Below are positions 19,901 to 28,601 of a stretch of 64,000 bases of DNA, piece by piece (position 1 is the first letter of the stretch; every line of letters starts with the position of its first letter). A model generated the notes under the pieces. It saw only the letters and a list, made by a program, of their open reading frames with translations. It was not told the DNA's origin and ran no database searches. Made by a program: the position numbers and the translations under genes. This DNA comes from a virus. Where the stretch lies: positions 1 through 64,000 of the IMG/VR virus record IMGVR_UViG_3300025603_000009. One strand, 5' to 3'.

Positions 19901-22900
19901 TCTTTTAGCAACACTTTCAATTTTATTTTTTGATGCTTGTATTAATTGTCCGTAACTTTTTTGAGTAACTTCTGTTTCAAAAGAACCTTTATCCATTACA
20001 TGATTACGAATACGTTGTAAAATTTCTTTTTGTTTACTAACTTCACCTAATACATTTTCTGTTTTTATCCAAGCTACATCATGCACATATGCTACAAGTT
20101 GTCCATCAGCCCAAATACCGATAGGTACTAAACTATTTTCTCGTAAATTTTCATCTTTTTCACGTTGACGCAAACTATCATAAGATACAATATCTCCATT
20201 ATCATACGTTTTAAGAAAACTTGTAGCAGGTCTTAATGTAATTTTAGTACCAGGTTGATATTTATTAATATCAAGTATAGTTGGATCAATTAAACCATCA
20301 TTAAGAAAATCATCAATATCTTGTTTTTTAACATATACACTATCTTGAACTGCACTTATAACTTTTTCATACGCCCGTGAAAGATACGCAAAGTTATTAA
20401 ACCCTTGTCTAGTTCTTAATCCATCATATACAACACCACCATTATCTCCCATATCAAGTGCATGAACAATTGCATGAGTTAATAAATCAGCAGCCATTTT
20501 AGTTTCTTCTCGCACTAATCGTTCGTCACCTTTAGAATAAAATTCATCACCAACAGGACGACGATTAATTTTAGCTTGTAATGATGCTACTTTTTCTTGT
20601 TCGCCATCATTAAGAAACACATCTTCAAAAGTTAATTCAGTTTGTACTGTAGTATCAGCAAGAGCATTAAATAAATTTTTAAATCTTGGAAAGATATTAA
20701 TCATTTTATCTGTACCTACAACACTTGAAATATATTTACTAATAGCTGCAAAATCATTTATATCATAACCAATCTTTTCAAGATTATCTACCATTTCTGC
20801 CATTTTACTTAAAGCAGCAGCATTTTTAGTCCAGTTATTAGCTTTTGATTTTGCACTATTATCTCCACTAGAAATAGCAAGATCGACTTTACTGCCATCA
20901 TCTTCGCTTTCATCATCAGAAAGAATATTACCTAATTCTTCAGCAGCTTTTCTTGCAGTTTCTTCTGCTTGATTATTATTTTTAAGTATTTTATTTTTTT
21001 CTTTTTTAGCCCAATTAACAACTTGCTGTTCAGTTTTAGTTAATTTTTTACCAGACCTAGATTGAGTATTAATAATATGATTTAAAAATTGTAATTTTGT
21101 ATCTAAATCTGTATACTTATTATACTCAGCTTTAATTTTTGCTAATACTTGACCTGTAACATCAGAAGCAGCTTGAGCCGCATCTTTTTCTTTTTTGGCT
21201 TTTTCACGTTTTTTACGATTAGTATCTTCTTGTGCTTTACGTTCTTCTTCTGCTTTCTTTATATCTTTATCAGAAGGGGGTTTAGCATTTGGGTCATTTG
21301 CTTCAGCAGCAGCTTTTTTAGCATTTTTATCAGCTTCTCTTTTTGCTGCTTCGTCTGCATTTTTATTTTTATTTGCAGCGTTTTTACTTTTATTTTTAAC
21401 TTTTTCTTCTGCTGCTTTTTTCTTTTTATCTGCGGCAACTTGTCTTTTATCTTTTTTAAGTTTCTTTTTAGCGTCTTTTAACTCTTGTTTAAGTTCATCT
21501 TGTTTTTCATCTGAAATAAGAGTAGCGTAATCTTTATCAATTTCGGTTACTTTTTCAGTTGATGATGTAACAAACGTATTAAGTGCTTTATAATCTTCTA
21601 CAGCAGCCGCAGAAGTTTCAGTCATTTTATCTTGAAGTATTTTAATTCTAGTTTTTCCTTCTTCATTAACACCTGTTAAATCAGGATTTAACAAAGATTG
21701 CAAACTTGTATCAATAGTTTCTCTACGAACAACTTCACCATCAGGACCAACAACATCATAAAAAGTTTTTAATTCTGGTTTACCCTGAAGAATAGCTTGA
21801 AATCTTTTATTAATTTTTGCTTCAACTTCTGTACGTTCTGTTGTAGCTTCATCTATATATTTTTCTGCTTGTGTAATTTTTGCACGATTAAAATATACTT
21901 CTCTACTATTTACAAACTCTTGTGCATTTATATATGCAGACTCTAATTGTTCAATACGTTGAATTGCAGCATCTGCACGTTTTGTATGTGAAAGTTTAGC
22001 AGGACCGTTTTCACCTTTAGTATAACCTTTTGCCGTAGCTTCTTCTTCAGTCATTGATTTAAATGCTGTATAAGCCTCAATAAGTTGCTCTGTTGTACCG
22101 TTTTCAAAGGCAGTTAAAGATTGAGCTTCAAGTAATTTTTCAGTTAACGCTTCAGCTTTAGAATCATCACCGTTTACTCTAGCTTCTTCTATTTGACTAT
22201 ATAACAACATTGCATCTCTTGTAGAAAGAAATGCGTCAGTAGCATTAGGAATATTTTCAGTTTCACTAAATTCTTTTAATTTTTTAAGTTCTTCTTGTTG
22301 TCTAGTATAACGTTCTTTATCTTTTTTAGCTAAAGAAACTCTTTGCCCATTTTCATCTTTTTTACCAGAAATTTTACTATTACGATAAGCAGCAGACAAC
22401 ATAGTTTGTCCACCTCCACCCATAGCACCAAGTAAACCAGCTTCAAACCCTTCAAGAGAAGCCATATCATCAAAAGCATTACTTAATCCATAATCTTCAC
22501 CATATGAATCAGCAAGTGCAGCATTTTCTGCAATCATATTAATATCTTCTTCTAAATACTCTTGTGCTGATTCGTAACCTACTTTTTTAAGTGTATTTTT
22601 TTTAGTTATATCTTTTAGTACCTGACGTGTCATATGAGGTACTTTCATAAACATTCCTGCACTAGTCATATTAAGTGCAATGTTTAATCTGTTTATATTA
22701 ACTGATTGTGATGCGTGTAAAGCAGCTTTTTGTTTAGCATATTCAACTTGCGGCATACCCATTTCAGGATTCCATTCTTCAAAAGCATTAGAATAAACTT
22801 GATTGTATACACCCGTTGCAACACCTATACTTTCTGCTTGATTTAATATAGCAGAATTTAAAAATCGGCTTGTAATTTGTTCTGCTTTTAAAGCGGCATT

Positions 22901-23545
22901 ACTACTACCTCTTGCACCTTTTTCTAAACCTCTTATCCATTTAAGAGCATTAACGCCTTTACCAACTTCGGCAAGTGTTAAAGGTCCAGTTATAGCACCC
23001 GTAAGAACAAATGCACCTGCACTTTCTACAATAGAACTACCATTTTCTGCCCACCATGCAAAATCTCCTACATCTAAAGTTTTACCAGGATTATCACGAT
23101 AAATATTAAATGTTTTATCTAAACCACGTTTTTTATAATCAAGCCAATTTGTTAACGCATTTCCTACTTCATCATCTTGATTAAAATAATCTTCTATATC
23201 TAACATAGAAGCTAAATTACCAACAGTTGTTAATCCAACTTTACTTACTATACGACCTAAAGCATTACCAGCTTGTTGCCAATTACTTTGATTAGCTGCT
23301 CTTAAACTATTTAATTTAGTTTTGCCATGTTCAGGACGAAATGATACCATATAATCTTCATAGTTATCACGACCATGATTATAATTAACAGGGTCAGGAA
23401 TACTTGAATTTCTACTAGCATTATTAAATACGTCCATAATACTTCCACCACTTTTAAAAGGTGATGAATTTTTCATACCTCTATTGTTATTAACAACATC
23501 ACTAGGTGAAACAGTACGATTAAATAAATCTATTGGATTAGCCAT
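16961..23545 (-). CDS. Giant cargo/ejection-type virion protein (2194 aa)
   Basis: I recognise no catalytic domain. Visible parts: an N-terminal region with hydrophobic glycine-rich helices (about residues 175-200 and 365-390), a long Lys/Glu/Ala-rich coiled-coil region (about 690-800), a very acidic Glu/Val repeat tract (about 1520-1700), one predicted membrane helix (AILVIAILGSTTTVASVAATG, about 1715), and a C-terminal beta-rich domain (about 1750-2150). Its position between the M15-peptidase gene and the virion polymerase, and its size, match the cargo or ejection proteins that crAss-like phages store in the capsid. It is joined to both neighbours by 1-nt TAATG overlaps. The cargo role is inferred from context. 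Confidence 0.65.
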   Translation of the reverse strand: MANPIDLFNRTVSPSDVVNNNRGMKNSSPFKSGGSIMDVFNNASRNSSIPDPVNYNHGRDNYEDYMVSFRPEHGKTKLNSLRAANQSNWQQAGNALGRIVSKVGLTTVGNLASMLDIEDYFNQDDEVGNALTNWLDYKKRGLDKTFNIYRDNPGKTLDVGDFAWWAENGSSIVESAGAFVLTGAITGPLTLAEVGKGVNALKWIRGLEKGARGSSNAALKAEQITSRFLNSAILNQAESIGVATGVYNQVYSNAFEEWNPEMGMPQVEYAKQKAALHASQSVNINRLNIALNMTSAGMFMKVPHMTRQVLKDITKKNTLKKVGYESAQEYLEEDINMIAENAALADSYGEDYGLSNAFDDMASLEGFEAGLLGAMGGGGQTMLSAAYRNSKISGKKDENGQRVSLAKKDKERYTRQQEELKKLKEFSETENIPNATDAFLSTRDAMLLYSQIEEARVNGDDSKAEALTEKLLEAQSLTAFENGTTEQLIEAYTAFKSMTEEEATAKGYTKGENGPAKLSHTKRADAAIQRIEQLESAYINAQEFVNSREVYFNRAKITQAEKYIDEATTERTEVEAKINKRFQAILQGKPELKTFYDVVGPDGEVVRRETIDTSLQSLLNPDLTGVNEEGKTRIKILQDKMTETSAAAVEDYKALNTFVTSSTEKVTEIDKDYATLISDEKQDELKQELKDAKKKLKKDKRQVAADKKKKAAEEKVKNKSKNAANKNKNADEAAKREADKNAKKAAAEANDPNAKPPSDKDIKKAEEERKAQEDTNRKKREKAKKEKDAAQAASDVTGQVLAKIKAEYNKYTDLDTKLQFLNHIINTQSRSGKKLTKTEQQVVNWAKKEKNKILKNNNQAEETARKAAEELGNILSDDESEDDGSKVDLAISSGDNSAKSKANNWTKNAAALSKMAEMVDNLEKIGYDINDFAAISKYISSVVGTDKMINIFPRFKNLFNALADTTVQTELTFEDVFLNDGEQEKVASLQAKINRRPVGDEFYSKGDERLVREETKMAADLLTHAIVHALDMGDNGGVVYDGLRTRQGFNNFAYLSRAYEKVISAVQDSVYVKKQDIDDFLNDGLIDPTILDINKYQPGTKITLRPATSFLKTYDNGDIVSYDSLRQREKDENLRENSLVPIGIWADGQLVAYVHDVAWIKTENVLGEVSKQKEILQRIRNHVMDKGSFETEVTQKSYGQLIQASKNKIESVAKRFPDENLGFAISKQGFLMTGKGRKFKGKVIGKASNRREGYTYALLPVGKKDGETMYLPVPLQKEKISEQASESIVQAVQAWIDGVPSDLTKELDNYGYNILTTNGLKSYIGLFVHSVGSDINEIAEKVDSIIHLLDVNTKTNSLDFTRGKGAGGKLGFYKGMTTKAAETTMAVFKAHIKEHYTRFDIAKLGTTKYVVPYISSDGKVSSVQNTYTDHIKLNTVTNLMSIKLPNGNYAYTLQPVIKFDVKGVPGIKQEDVADPMSITLDLTTIPTPVAEEVVVEAVQETTKEVEKAKTTPVKPPNKEKDDNQTELNFEEETAEKTVEEVVEKVVEEETVKEVVVEEEVVEETVEKEEEKKRKEEEKKEKEEEKIAADSKEKLKTLNDNLTQKEKELKEANELLEELEQDSSTDNKINTTEEKRQKAEKTVEKLGTNTTEAVEEVLENEVTDDEVEEAAEEDDTVEETKVKIVEKVKEKLKDPEVEVTGTNGFKALVNRIFQAIKKAILVIAILGSTTTVASVAATGDLNQMVEITTSVLGQTLQQTAIRGLSKYGVYNYTKTEEVVNEEAIVAAPTVVELKAEATKVEKEQYIKDNTYFKELGRIKDSHYKARKGANDSLLMIRNQFFNENGFVYVAGPIKSRMEAGETIGEDTKGGIQGGVKGVAHFMIFDDNGVDLTFKTSDAELEQASKDFKRNRIGKDIDSTDYVPVFKRDGYRIIVKYKLASEVEESDITITRLHQYKYGELNWQGKSDIGFSGAWGITTVDGKTVPNFVKTAAGPKAYSRFSGASAVFIFKDAKGNTIVRDVTGSIARLQTEANDIMKQFGVLPNNLTIGVYDAGSYTAKPLAKDGVLETDQYSGYNDIHPNSAGALIIPNTDPNPADGPNPVELGGGLTALLLALRKKKNSNKRITPNDIKKLKTAIKSIETEIANIKKEIVEATENSISDNFIDEDLGDIDDLVSDMSISVINDTFERKENPCK

Positions 23546-26352
23546 TATTTATTGTAATTTTCTACGTGTACGTGTTTATGAGGGGCATTAACACTATCAT
23601 GTATTAAATAACGCAAGCCCATTAATTGTGTATTATCACCACCCACTGTTAAAATTCTCCATCCAGGTGCATTAACATCTTCTATAGAATTAGCTTCTAA
23701 ATTAGTTTGTAAATCAGGCGTTAATTTTAAATCCATAGCATTTCCTATACTATGTTCACCACCACTATAAGCAAGATTGCCCATACTCCGTGATAAAGAT
23801 ACCGCTGATGTATTAACAGGAAGTATATTATTTAACACATATAATTTTCTAGCAAAATCGGCTTTAAATTTAAAACCAGTTAATAAACTTTCACTAATTT
23901 GAGTTTCATCTATATTTATATTACTAAACGTATCGTCAGTCATAGGTACAAATACCGCATCTCTAGCAAGAGCTTCTAAACCATTTTGAAAAGATAATAA
24001 ACTGCTATTAGGCACAGATTTTTCTCCAGTTTGTTTATCAATTATACTATAAGATGTTTCACCACGTTCATTAGTTTCTCTATATGCATCTACAGATGTA
24101 ACACCACCAAAACCATCATCTCCAACTATAAATTCAGTTGTTAAATTAGTATTTGGTTTTTGTTTAGTGTAATAAAAAGGGGCTAATTGTTGTTCTGTAT
24201 TATCATCTACAATTTGATACGCATAATCAACAACATTACCATATTTTTCAATTGCAACATTTCCTTTATCTGTATAATAATTAGAAAGTAATTCATTAAA
24301 GATTTTTCCTGAAACACCAGAATTTACTGTACCAAATTTTGTAGGTACAACATAAACATTACCTTCTTTACCTTTATCATTACTGTTTGTTCTATCTTTT
24401 ACATTAAATTTTCCTGCTAGTAAAAAACCTTTACCGCCAGGAACCCATGTAGTAGAACCGTGTACACTAAAACTTGCATTAGCTGCTTCAGGTGTAGTAC
24501 CCGAAACTTTTAAAAATTCATCATATGTTAAACTGTTACCTTCGTAAATATATGTGTATTCTTGAGGTTTATTATTTACCCATGCACTTAAAGTTTTACT
24601 AATAGTGCTTTCTTTACCTTCTTTATCTACACTAAAATCTATTACAGTTGGTTGATGTTCATATTGACTCCTAGTAGCAAAATATTCATCACTGTATTCT
24701 TCATTATTAACTTTATGATATGCACTTACTATAGGTTTTAAATCTTCTAGTGTTTCTCTAAGTCGGGCTAATTTATCACCATCAAAATCTCCACTAAACG
24801 CTCCTTTAAGATAACTAGGTCCAAACACACCATGATTTTTTAAATGGTGATTAGTGCTAATTATTCTACCTAAAAAAACCTGATCACGCGAGTCACGAAG
24901 TTTTCTTTTTGCTACTTCACTTAATACAGGTGCATAATTTAAATTATCAAGTGTTATTTGTGCGTTAGCGGGGTCAGAATTTGCTAAAGCAGGATTTGTA
25001 TCAACATTAAGTAAATCATCAGCCATGTTTATACTAACATCGTCGTACCTGTTAAGAGTTTCATTAAATATATCTTTTTTATACACAGAATCATCAGAAC
25101 TCACAATTTCATGTTCTAAATTAGTCAATTGCATATCTTGTATTAGATATGGGTCTATAGGGTCACCATTTTTATCTGTAGGATTTCTTAAATAATCATA
25201 ATAATCTTGACCACGAATTTTAGTCATATTATTTAATTTAGCTTGTTCAAGAAGTATACTAGAAGCATATTTTTGAGCTTCTATTTCTGCATCTGCTCTT
25301 TCACGATCTGTTGCATTTGGGTCTACAGAAGTTGTATATGCTTCATTATGTGACTTAGTATATGAACCTATTAAATCTTCTTGTGTAGAATACATTTCAT
25401 CATATTCTACACTAGTAGGTGGAAGTCCAGCAGGATTAGTAATAGCTTCTCCAATTGTATAACCTAAATAAGCAGATTTTGTTGATAGTTCTTGTTCAGA
25501 CGTTTTTCGTGCTTTAGTAGCTTCCGCTCGATTTAAACGTTCTAAATCACTAATATATGCTGCATCTTCTACTTTAAAAACCTTCATTAAACCAACATCC
25601 ATTAAACTTTGTTTAATGTTAGCTTCAGCCCATACAATAGGTTCGCCTTTGGAAGTATACGTACCGTCTAATTCAACTATTTTTTTGCGCTCTTGTTGAC
25701 CTTCAGGAGTTTGCATATAACGTTTATACGCATAATCATTTAAATTTTTAATTTTAGTTGCACTTATTTGAGTAATTTGATTGTTTTTAATTAAAGCAAA
25801 TTCTTCTTCAGTAATTAAACCTTGTGCAACTGCATCTTCTTGAATAATTCCCCAAATATCTTGTTTACGTTTGTCGTAATCTAATCTAGGTTGAACATCA
25901 GATTGGTAAGTTTGTATATTACCTTCATCATTATATGTAGCAAATTTATCAGGATCGTTAAATACTAAAGTATCTAAACCTTGAGATTTCATTTCACGAA
26001 TAAGTTCACGATCTTTATTAATAGCGGCTTTATTTTTTACTGCGGCATTTAATCCCTCATTTGTAGCTAAATTTTTACTAGCAAATCTAATTTCTGGTGT
26101 TAAACTTTCGTAATCTCCAGTTTTAGACATTTTGTTAATTTGTTCATTTAGAACATGAATAGCCTCGTCTTTAAGATTTTGATCATTTTCGCTTACATCT
26201 AAATTTGCAGCTAATACTTCTATAGTATCTATAGCTTGTAAATTATCGTCATAACGATTTTGAAGAACTCCCATTGTTTCATCAATTTGTTCAGTAGGCA
26301 TACCAGCGTATGTACTTTTAGGAGTTGCGTATGATAGTTTACTATAAGGCAT
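23545..26352 (-). CDS. Virion protein with C-terminal M15-like peptidase domain
   Basis: A 935-residue protein. Residues 1-750 are largely helical and unrecognised (many Asn/Asp/Lys, no hydrophobic segment). The last 100 residues carry the zinc peptidase M15/VanY-type signature: GGEHSIGNAMDL with His867 and Asp874, and PHKHVHVE with His925, His927 and His929 near the C-terminus. M15 enzymes cut peptidoglycan peptide bridges, so the protein may be a virion-associated lysin that opens the wall during entry, consistent with its place among cargo-type genes. It could instead act in lysis. It is preceded by a terminator hairpin, so it starts a subunit of the late block, and coupled by TAATG to the 2194-aa gene downstream. 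Confidence 0.75.
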   Translation of the reverse strand: MPYSKLSYATPKSTYAGMPTEQIDETMGVLQNRYDDNLQAIDTIEVLAANLDVSENDQNLKDEAIHVLNEQINKMSKTGDYESLTPEIRFASKNLATNEGLNAAVKNKAAINKDRELIREMKSQGLDTLVFNDPDKFATYNDEGNIQTYQSDVQPRLDYDKRKQDIWGIIQEDAVAQGLITEEEFALIKNNQITQISATKIKNLNDYAYKRYMQTPEGQQERKKIVELDGTYTSKGEPIVWAEANIKQSLMDVGLMKVFKVEDAAYISDLERLNRAEATKARKTSEQELSTKSAYLGYTIGEAITNPAGLPPTSVEYDEMYSTQEDLIGSYTKSHNEAYTTSVDPNATDRERADAEIEAQKYASSILLEQAKLNNMTKIRGQDYYDYLRNPTDKNGDPIDPYLIQDMQLTNLEHEIVSSDDSVYKKDIFNETLNRYDDVSINMADDLLNVDTNPALANSDPANAQITLDNLNYAPVLSEVAKRKLRDSRDQVFLGRIISTNHHLKNHGVFGPSYLKGAFSGDFDGDKLARLRETLEDLKPIVSAYHKVNNEEYSDEYFATRSQYEHQPTVIDFSVDKEGKESTISKTLSAWVNNKPQEYTYIYEGNSLTYDEFLKVSGTTPEAANASFSVHGSTTWVPGGKGFLLAGKFNVKDRTNSNDKGKEGNVYVVPTKFGTVNSGVSGKIFNELLSNYYTDKGNVAIEKYGNVVDYAYQIVDDNTEQQLAPFYYTKQKPNTNLTTEFIVGDDGFGGVTSVDAYRETNERGETSYSIIDKQTGEKSVPNSSLLSFQNGLEALARDAVFVPMTDDTFSNINIDETQISESLLTGFKFKADFARKLYVLNNILPVNTSAVSLSRSMGNLAYSGGEHSIGNAMDLKLTPDLQTNLEANSIEDVNAPGWRILTVGGDNTQLMGLRYLIHDSVNAPHKHVHVENYNK

Positions 26353-26372
26353 ATTAATGTTTTTATAACGAG

Positions 26373-26400
26373 AAAAGCCCTACACTGTATAGTGTAGAGC
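26373..26400 (-). terminator. Late-block internal terminator
   Basis: On the - strand, GCTCTACACT (26400-26391), loop ATAC, and AGTGTAGGGC (26386-26377) form a 10-bp stem with one G-U pair, followed by TTTTCTC. It lies in the 80-base gap between the 721-aa gene and the M15-peptidase gene and could reduce expression of the giant cargo and polymerase genes relative to structural genes. Confidence 0.7.
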
Positions 26401-26432
26401 ATTAATATTTTTTACGTAAATAGCAATAGTAT

Positions 26433-28598
26433 TTACGTAGATTGTTCTTGATTTTTTATAAATTCTTTTAACCACGGTGTAGCTTTTCTATCCCAAACAC
26501 CGCTATCACGGTATTTAATCATTATCATTTCAATAGTTTGCCTATCAAGAATACGTTGATTATTATCAATACGCGCAGCAGTTAAATCTTCTGACATATT
26601 AGCATAATTCTCCGATTTTCTTCCTTGTATAGCATCGGGTCTTACAACCAAACTATTAGTTCTAAAATCGTTTATTGTATCTGTATTCTTATTTATAACA
26701 GTCTGAGCATTTATCATATTACGCTCTTTTTGTTGTTGTTCAGCTCTATTTACTTGACCTTCAAGATCAGTTTGTCCTTTTATTGTGGCAGCAAGGTTAG
26801 CGGCAATTCTATTAGATTGCGCACTAGAAGACCCACCTGCATTTCTAGTAGCTTTATTAGCCGACTTTTGTGCAGATAGCATATTATTTCTAATATCTGA
26901 TGTATTAATATCACCAGATGTAGGAACAACTTTTGCTAATTCAGGAGTAGGAAATTTTGGAGTATTATTTGTAAGCGTTCTATTAAGAATATTATCACTA
27001 AATCTACCAGCCATTTCAGAAATACGATCAAAATTTATATTTTTTGCTGCATTCTCTGTAGGTGTAGTAGTTTTAGTTGTAGGTAATTTTAAGCTTTTAT
27101 CTAAGTTATTATCTAAAATTGTAGGTCCAATTTTTTCCATCTTTTTCATGGATTCTTCAGGTTTTTTACCAGGAACTAATCCACTAGTTTTAGCAAAATC
27201 TTTTCGTAGTATCTCTAAAACTTCGTCTGAAATAATACCATCTTCAGACACTGCATACGGTACATTATCTTGTTTTGCTTTATATGGAGCATTTGTAGAA
27301 GCATCAGTATTATACTCCTTTTTAAATCTACGCATAGATGGACTCATTGACAATCCACTAATTTTAGCAAGATCTTCACGAGTTCTTGTTAATGATTCTG
27401 CAGACATAATACTATTATCTTGTGTAGCAGTAGGACCAGCCGTAGATGTTTTATAAGGTGCAGGGTCTTTAGTTTTTGTTTTATTTGGTAATTTTCCTAA
27501 ACCACTTATTTTATTATACGCCCTACTTATCTCTTTAAAATCAAAATCACTATATATACTATCATCAGAAGAAGCGGGCGCACCTCTTGCTACATCAATA
27601 TTATCTTGTCTAAATGGTATTCCATTGTCATTAGGCGAATCAAAACCTTCTAATCCACGAAGTAAACCATAAACAATATCGTCTTTTCCATCTTTATTAT
27701 TTCCGTAAGCATACTTAGGTACACGTGTACCATAAGCACCCATAGGTGTAGCCATTTGTCCTTGTTGCGGTTGTTGTTCATTAGCACCCATAGGTGCTTG
27801 TTGAGGTGCTTGTGGACTTTGTTGACCTTGTTGTTCTCCAGGATTACTTACACCTTCTTGCTGTTTAACCATTTCTTGCATCTGAAAAAGTTCCTCCATA
27901 GGATTTTTCATATTCTCTGCAATATGCTTACCAGAATTTATTTTATGTACATCACCTGAAGTCATATATTCTTTAGACTCCTTTTCTTCTTTTTTAAACT
28001 TAATATAAGCTGGAGATTTAGCTACTTCTGCAGCTGCATCAGCAAATGTTACACCATTAGGTAAAGTAAGTCTTGTACTAAATACTTTATCTTCAACTAC
28101 TACTTCTTTATCTTCAACTTCTACAGCAGGATTACCACTAGGATCGGATAATGTAACACCTGATCTACCATCATTATTTGTATCTTGTTCATGAGTATCT
28201 CCCACAATACGTTGCGCACCATTACCTTCAGGCACCATTTTACCACCCATAGCACCACCCATCCCCATAGTAGGAATTTTAGCACCGTATTTAGCATAAT
28301 AAGACGCACCATTAAACCCTCTTGTAGGATAATTATTTATGATTTGCCTAGACATCATTTCTTCATTTTCTAAACGCATACGTTCAGCTTCAGCTTCAAC
28401 ACGCATACGTTCTTGTTCTTGAGCTTTCGCATCAAAAATACTACCAATACCACCCGCTAAAAAACCAATACCTGCACCAATAGCGGCACCTTTTTTTCCA
28501 GGGGCTATAGCATTACCAACTTCAGCACCTGTACCTACACCACCCATAGCACCACTAAAGAAACTACCACCATAACTACGTTTAGGAACTGCATACAT
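26433..28598 (-). CDS. Glycine-rich cargo/ejection-type structural protein (721 aa)
   Basis: The N-terminus is rich in Gly and Ala with two hydrophobic stretches (GGSFFSGAMGGVGTGAEVG and GAAIGAGIGFLAGGIGS), then a charged coiled coil (EQERMRVEAEAERMRLENEE). Residues about 135-200 hold a domain with an NNDGRSGVTLSDPSG segment and paired valine/glutamate strands (AVEVEDKEVVVEDKVF) that I recall from proteins next to the nozzle gene in crAss-like phages. A Gln/Pro/Gly-rich linker (about 245-290) leads to a low-complexity Asn/Lys/Thr C-terminus. Amphipathic glycine-rich N-termini are typical of ejected pilot proteins; that role is inferred. It lies 3 bases after the nozzle gene and is followed by a terminator. 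Confidence 0.6.
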   Translation of the reverse strand: MYAVPKRSYGGSFFSGAMGGVGTGAEVGNAIAPGKKGAAIGAGIGFLAGGIGSIFDAKAQEQERMRVEAEAERMRLENEEMMSRQIINNYPTRGFNGASYYAKYGAKIPTMGMGGAMGGKMVPEGNGAQRIVGDTHEQDTNNDGRSGVTLSDPSGNPAVEVEDKEVVVEDKVFSTRLTLPNGVTFADAAAEVAKSPAYIKFKKEEKESKEYMTSGDVHKINSGKHIAENMKNPMEELFQMQEMVKQQEGVSNPGEQQGQQSPQAPQQAPMGANEQQPQQGQMATPMGAYGTRVPKYAYGNNKDGKDDIVYGLLRGLEGFDSPNDNGIPFRQDNIDVARGAPASSDDSIYSDFDFKEISRAYNKISGLGKLPNKTKTKDPAPYKTSTAGPTATQDNSIMSAESLTRTREDLAKISGLSMSPSMRRFKKEYNTDASTNAPYKAKQDNVPYAVSEDGIISDEVLEILRKDFAKTSGLVPGKKPEESMKKMEKIGPTILDNNLDKSLKLPTTKTTTPTENAAKNINFDRISEMAGRFSDNILNRTLTNNTPKFPTPELAKVVPTSGDINTSDIRNNMLSAQKSANKATRNAGGSSSAQSNRIAANLAATIKGQTDLEGQVNRAEQQQKERNMINAQTVINKNTDTINDFRTNSLVVRPDAIQGRKSENYANMSEDLTAARIDNNQRILDRQTIEMIMIKYRDSGVWDRKATPWLKEFIKNQEQST

Positions 28599-28601
28599 AT
28601 T

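Noticed and set aside
18407-21530. Several long + strand reading frames antisense to the 2194-aa gene
   Set aside because: They are mirror frames of the Lys/Glu-rich repeats, giving Phe/Ser-rich low-complexity products.
5619-23545. Stop-codon reassignment or suppressor tRNA system
   Set aside because: Late genes end in TAA or TAG at natural junctions and stay open in the standard code; the tRNA-like element has no normal anticodon arm.
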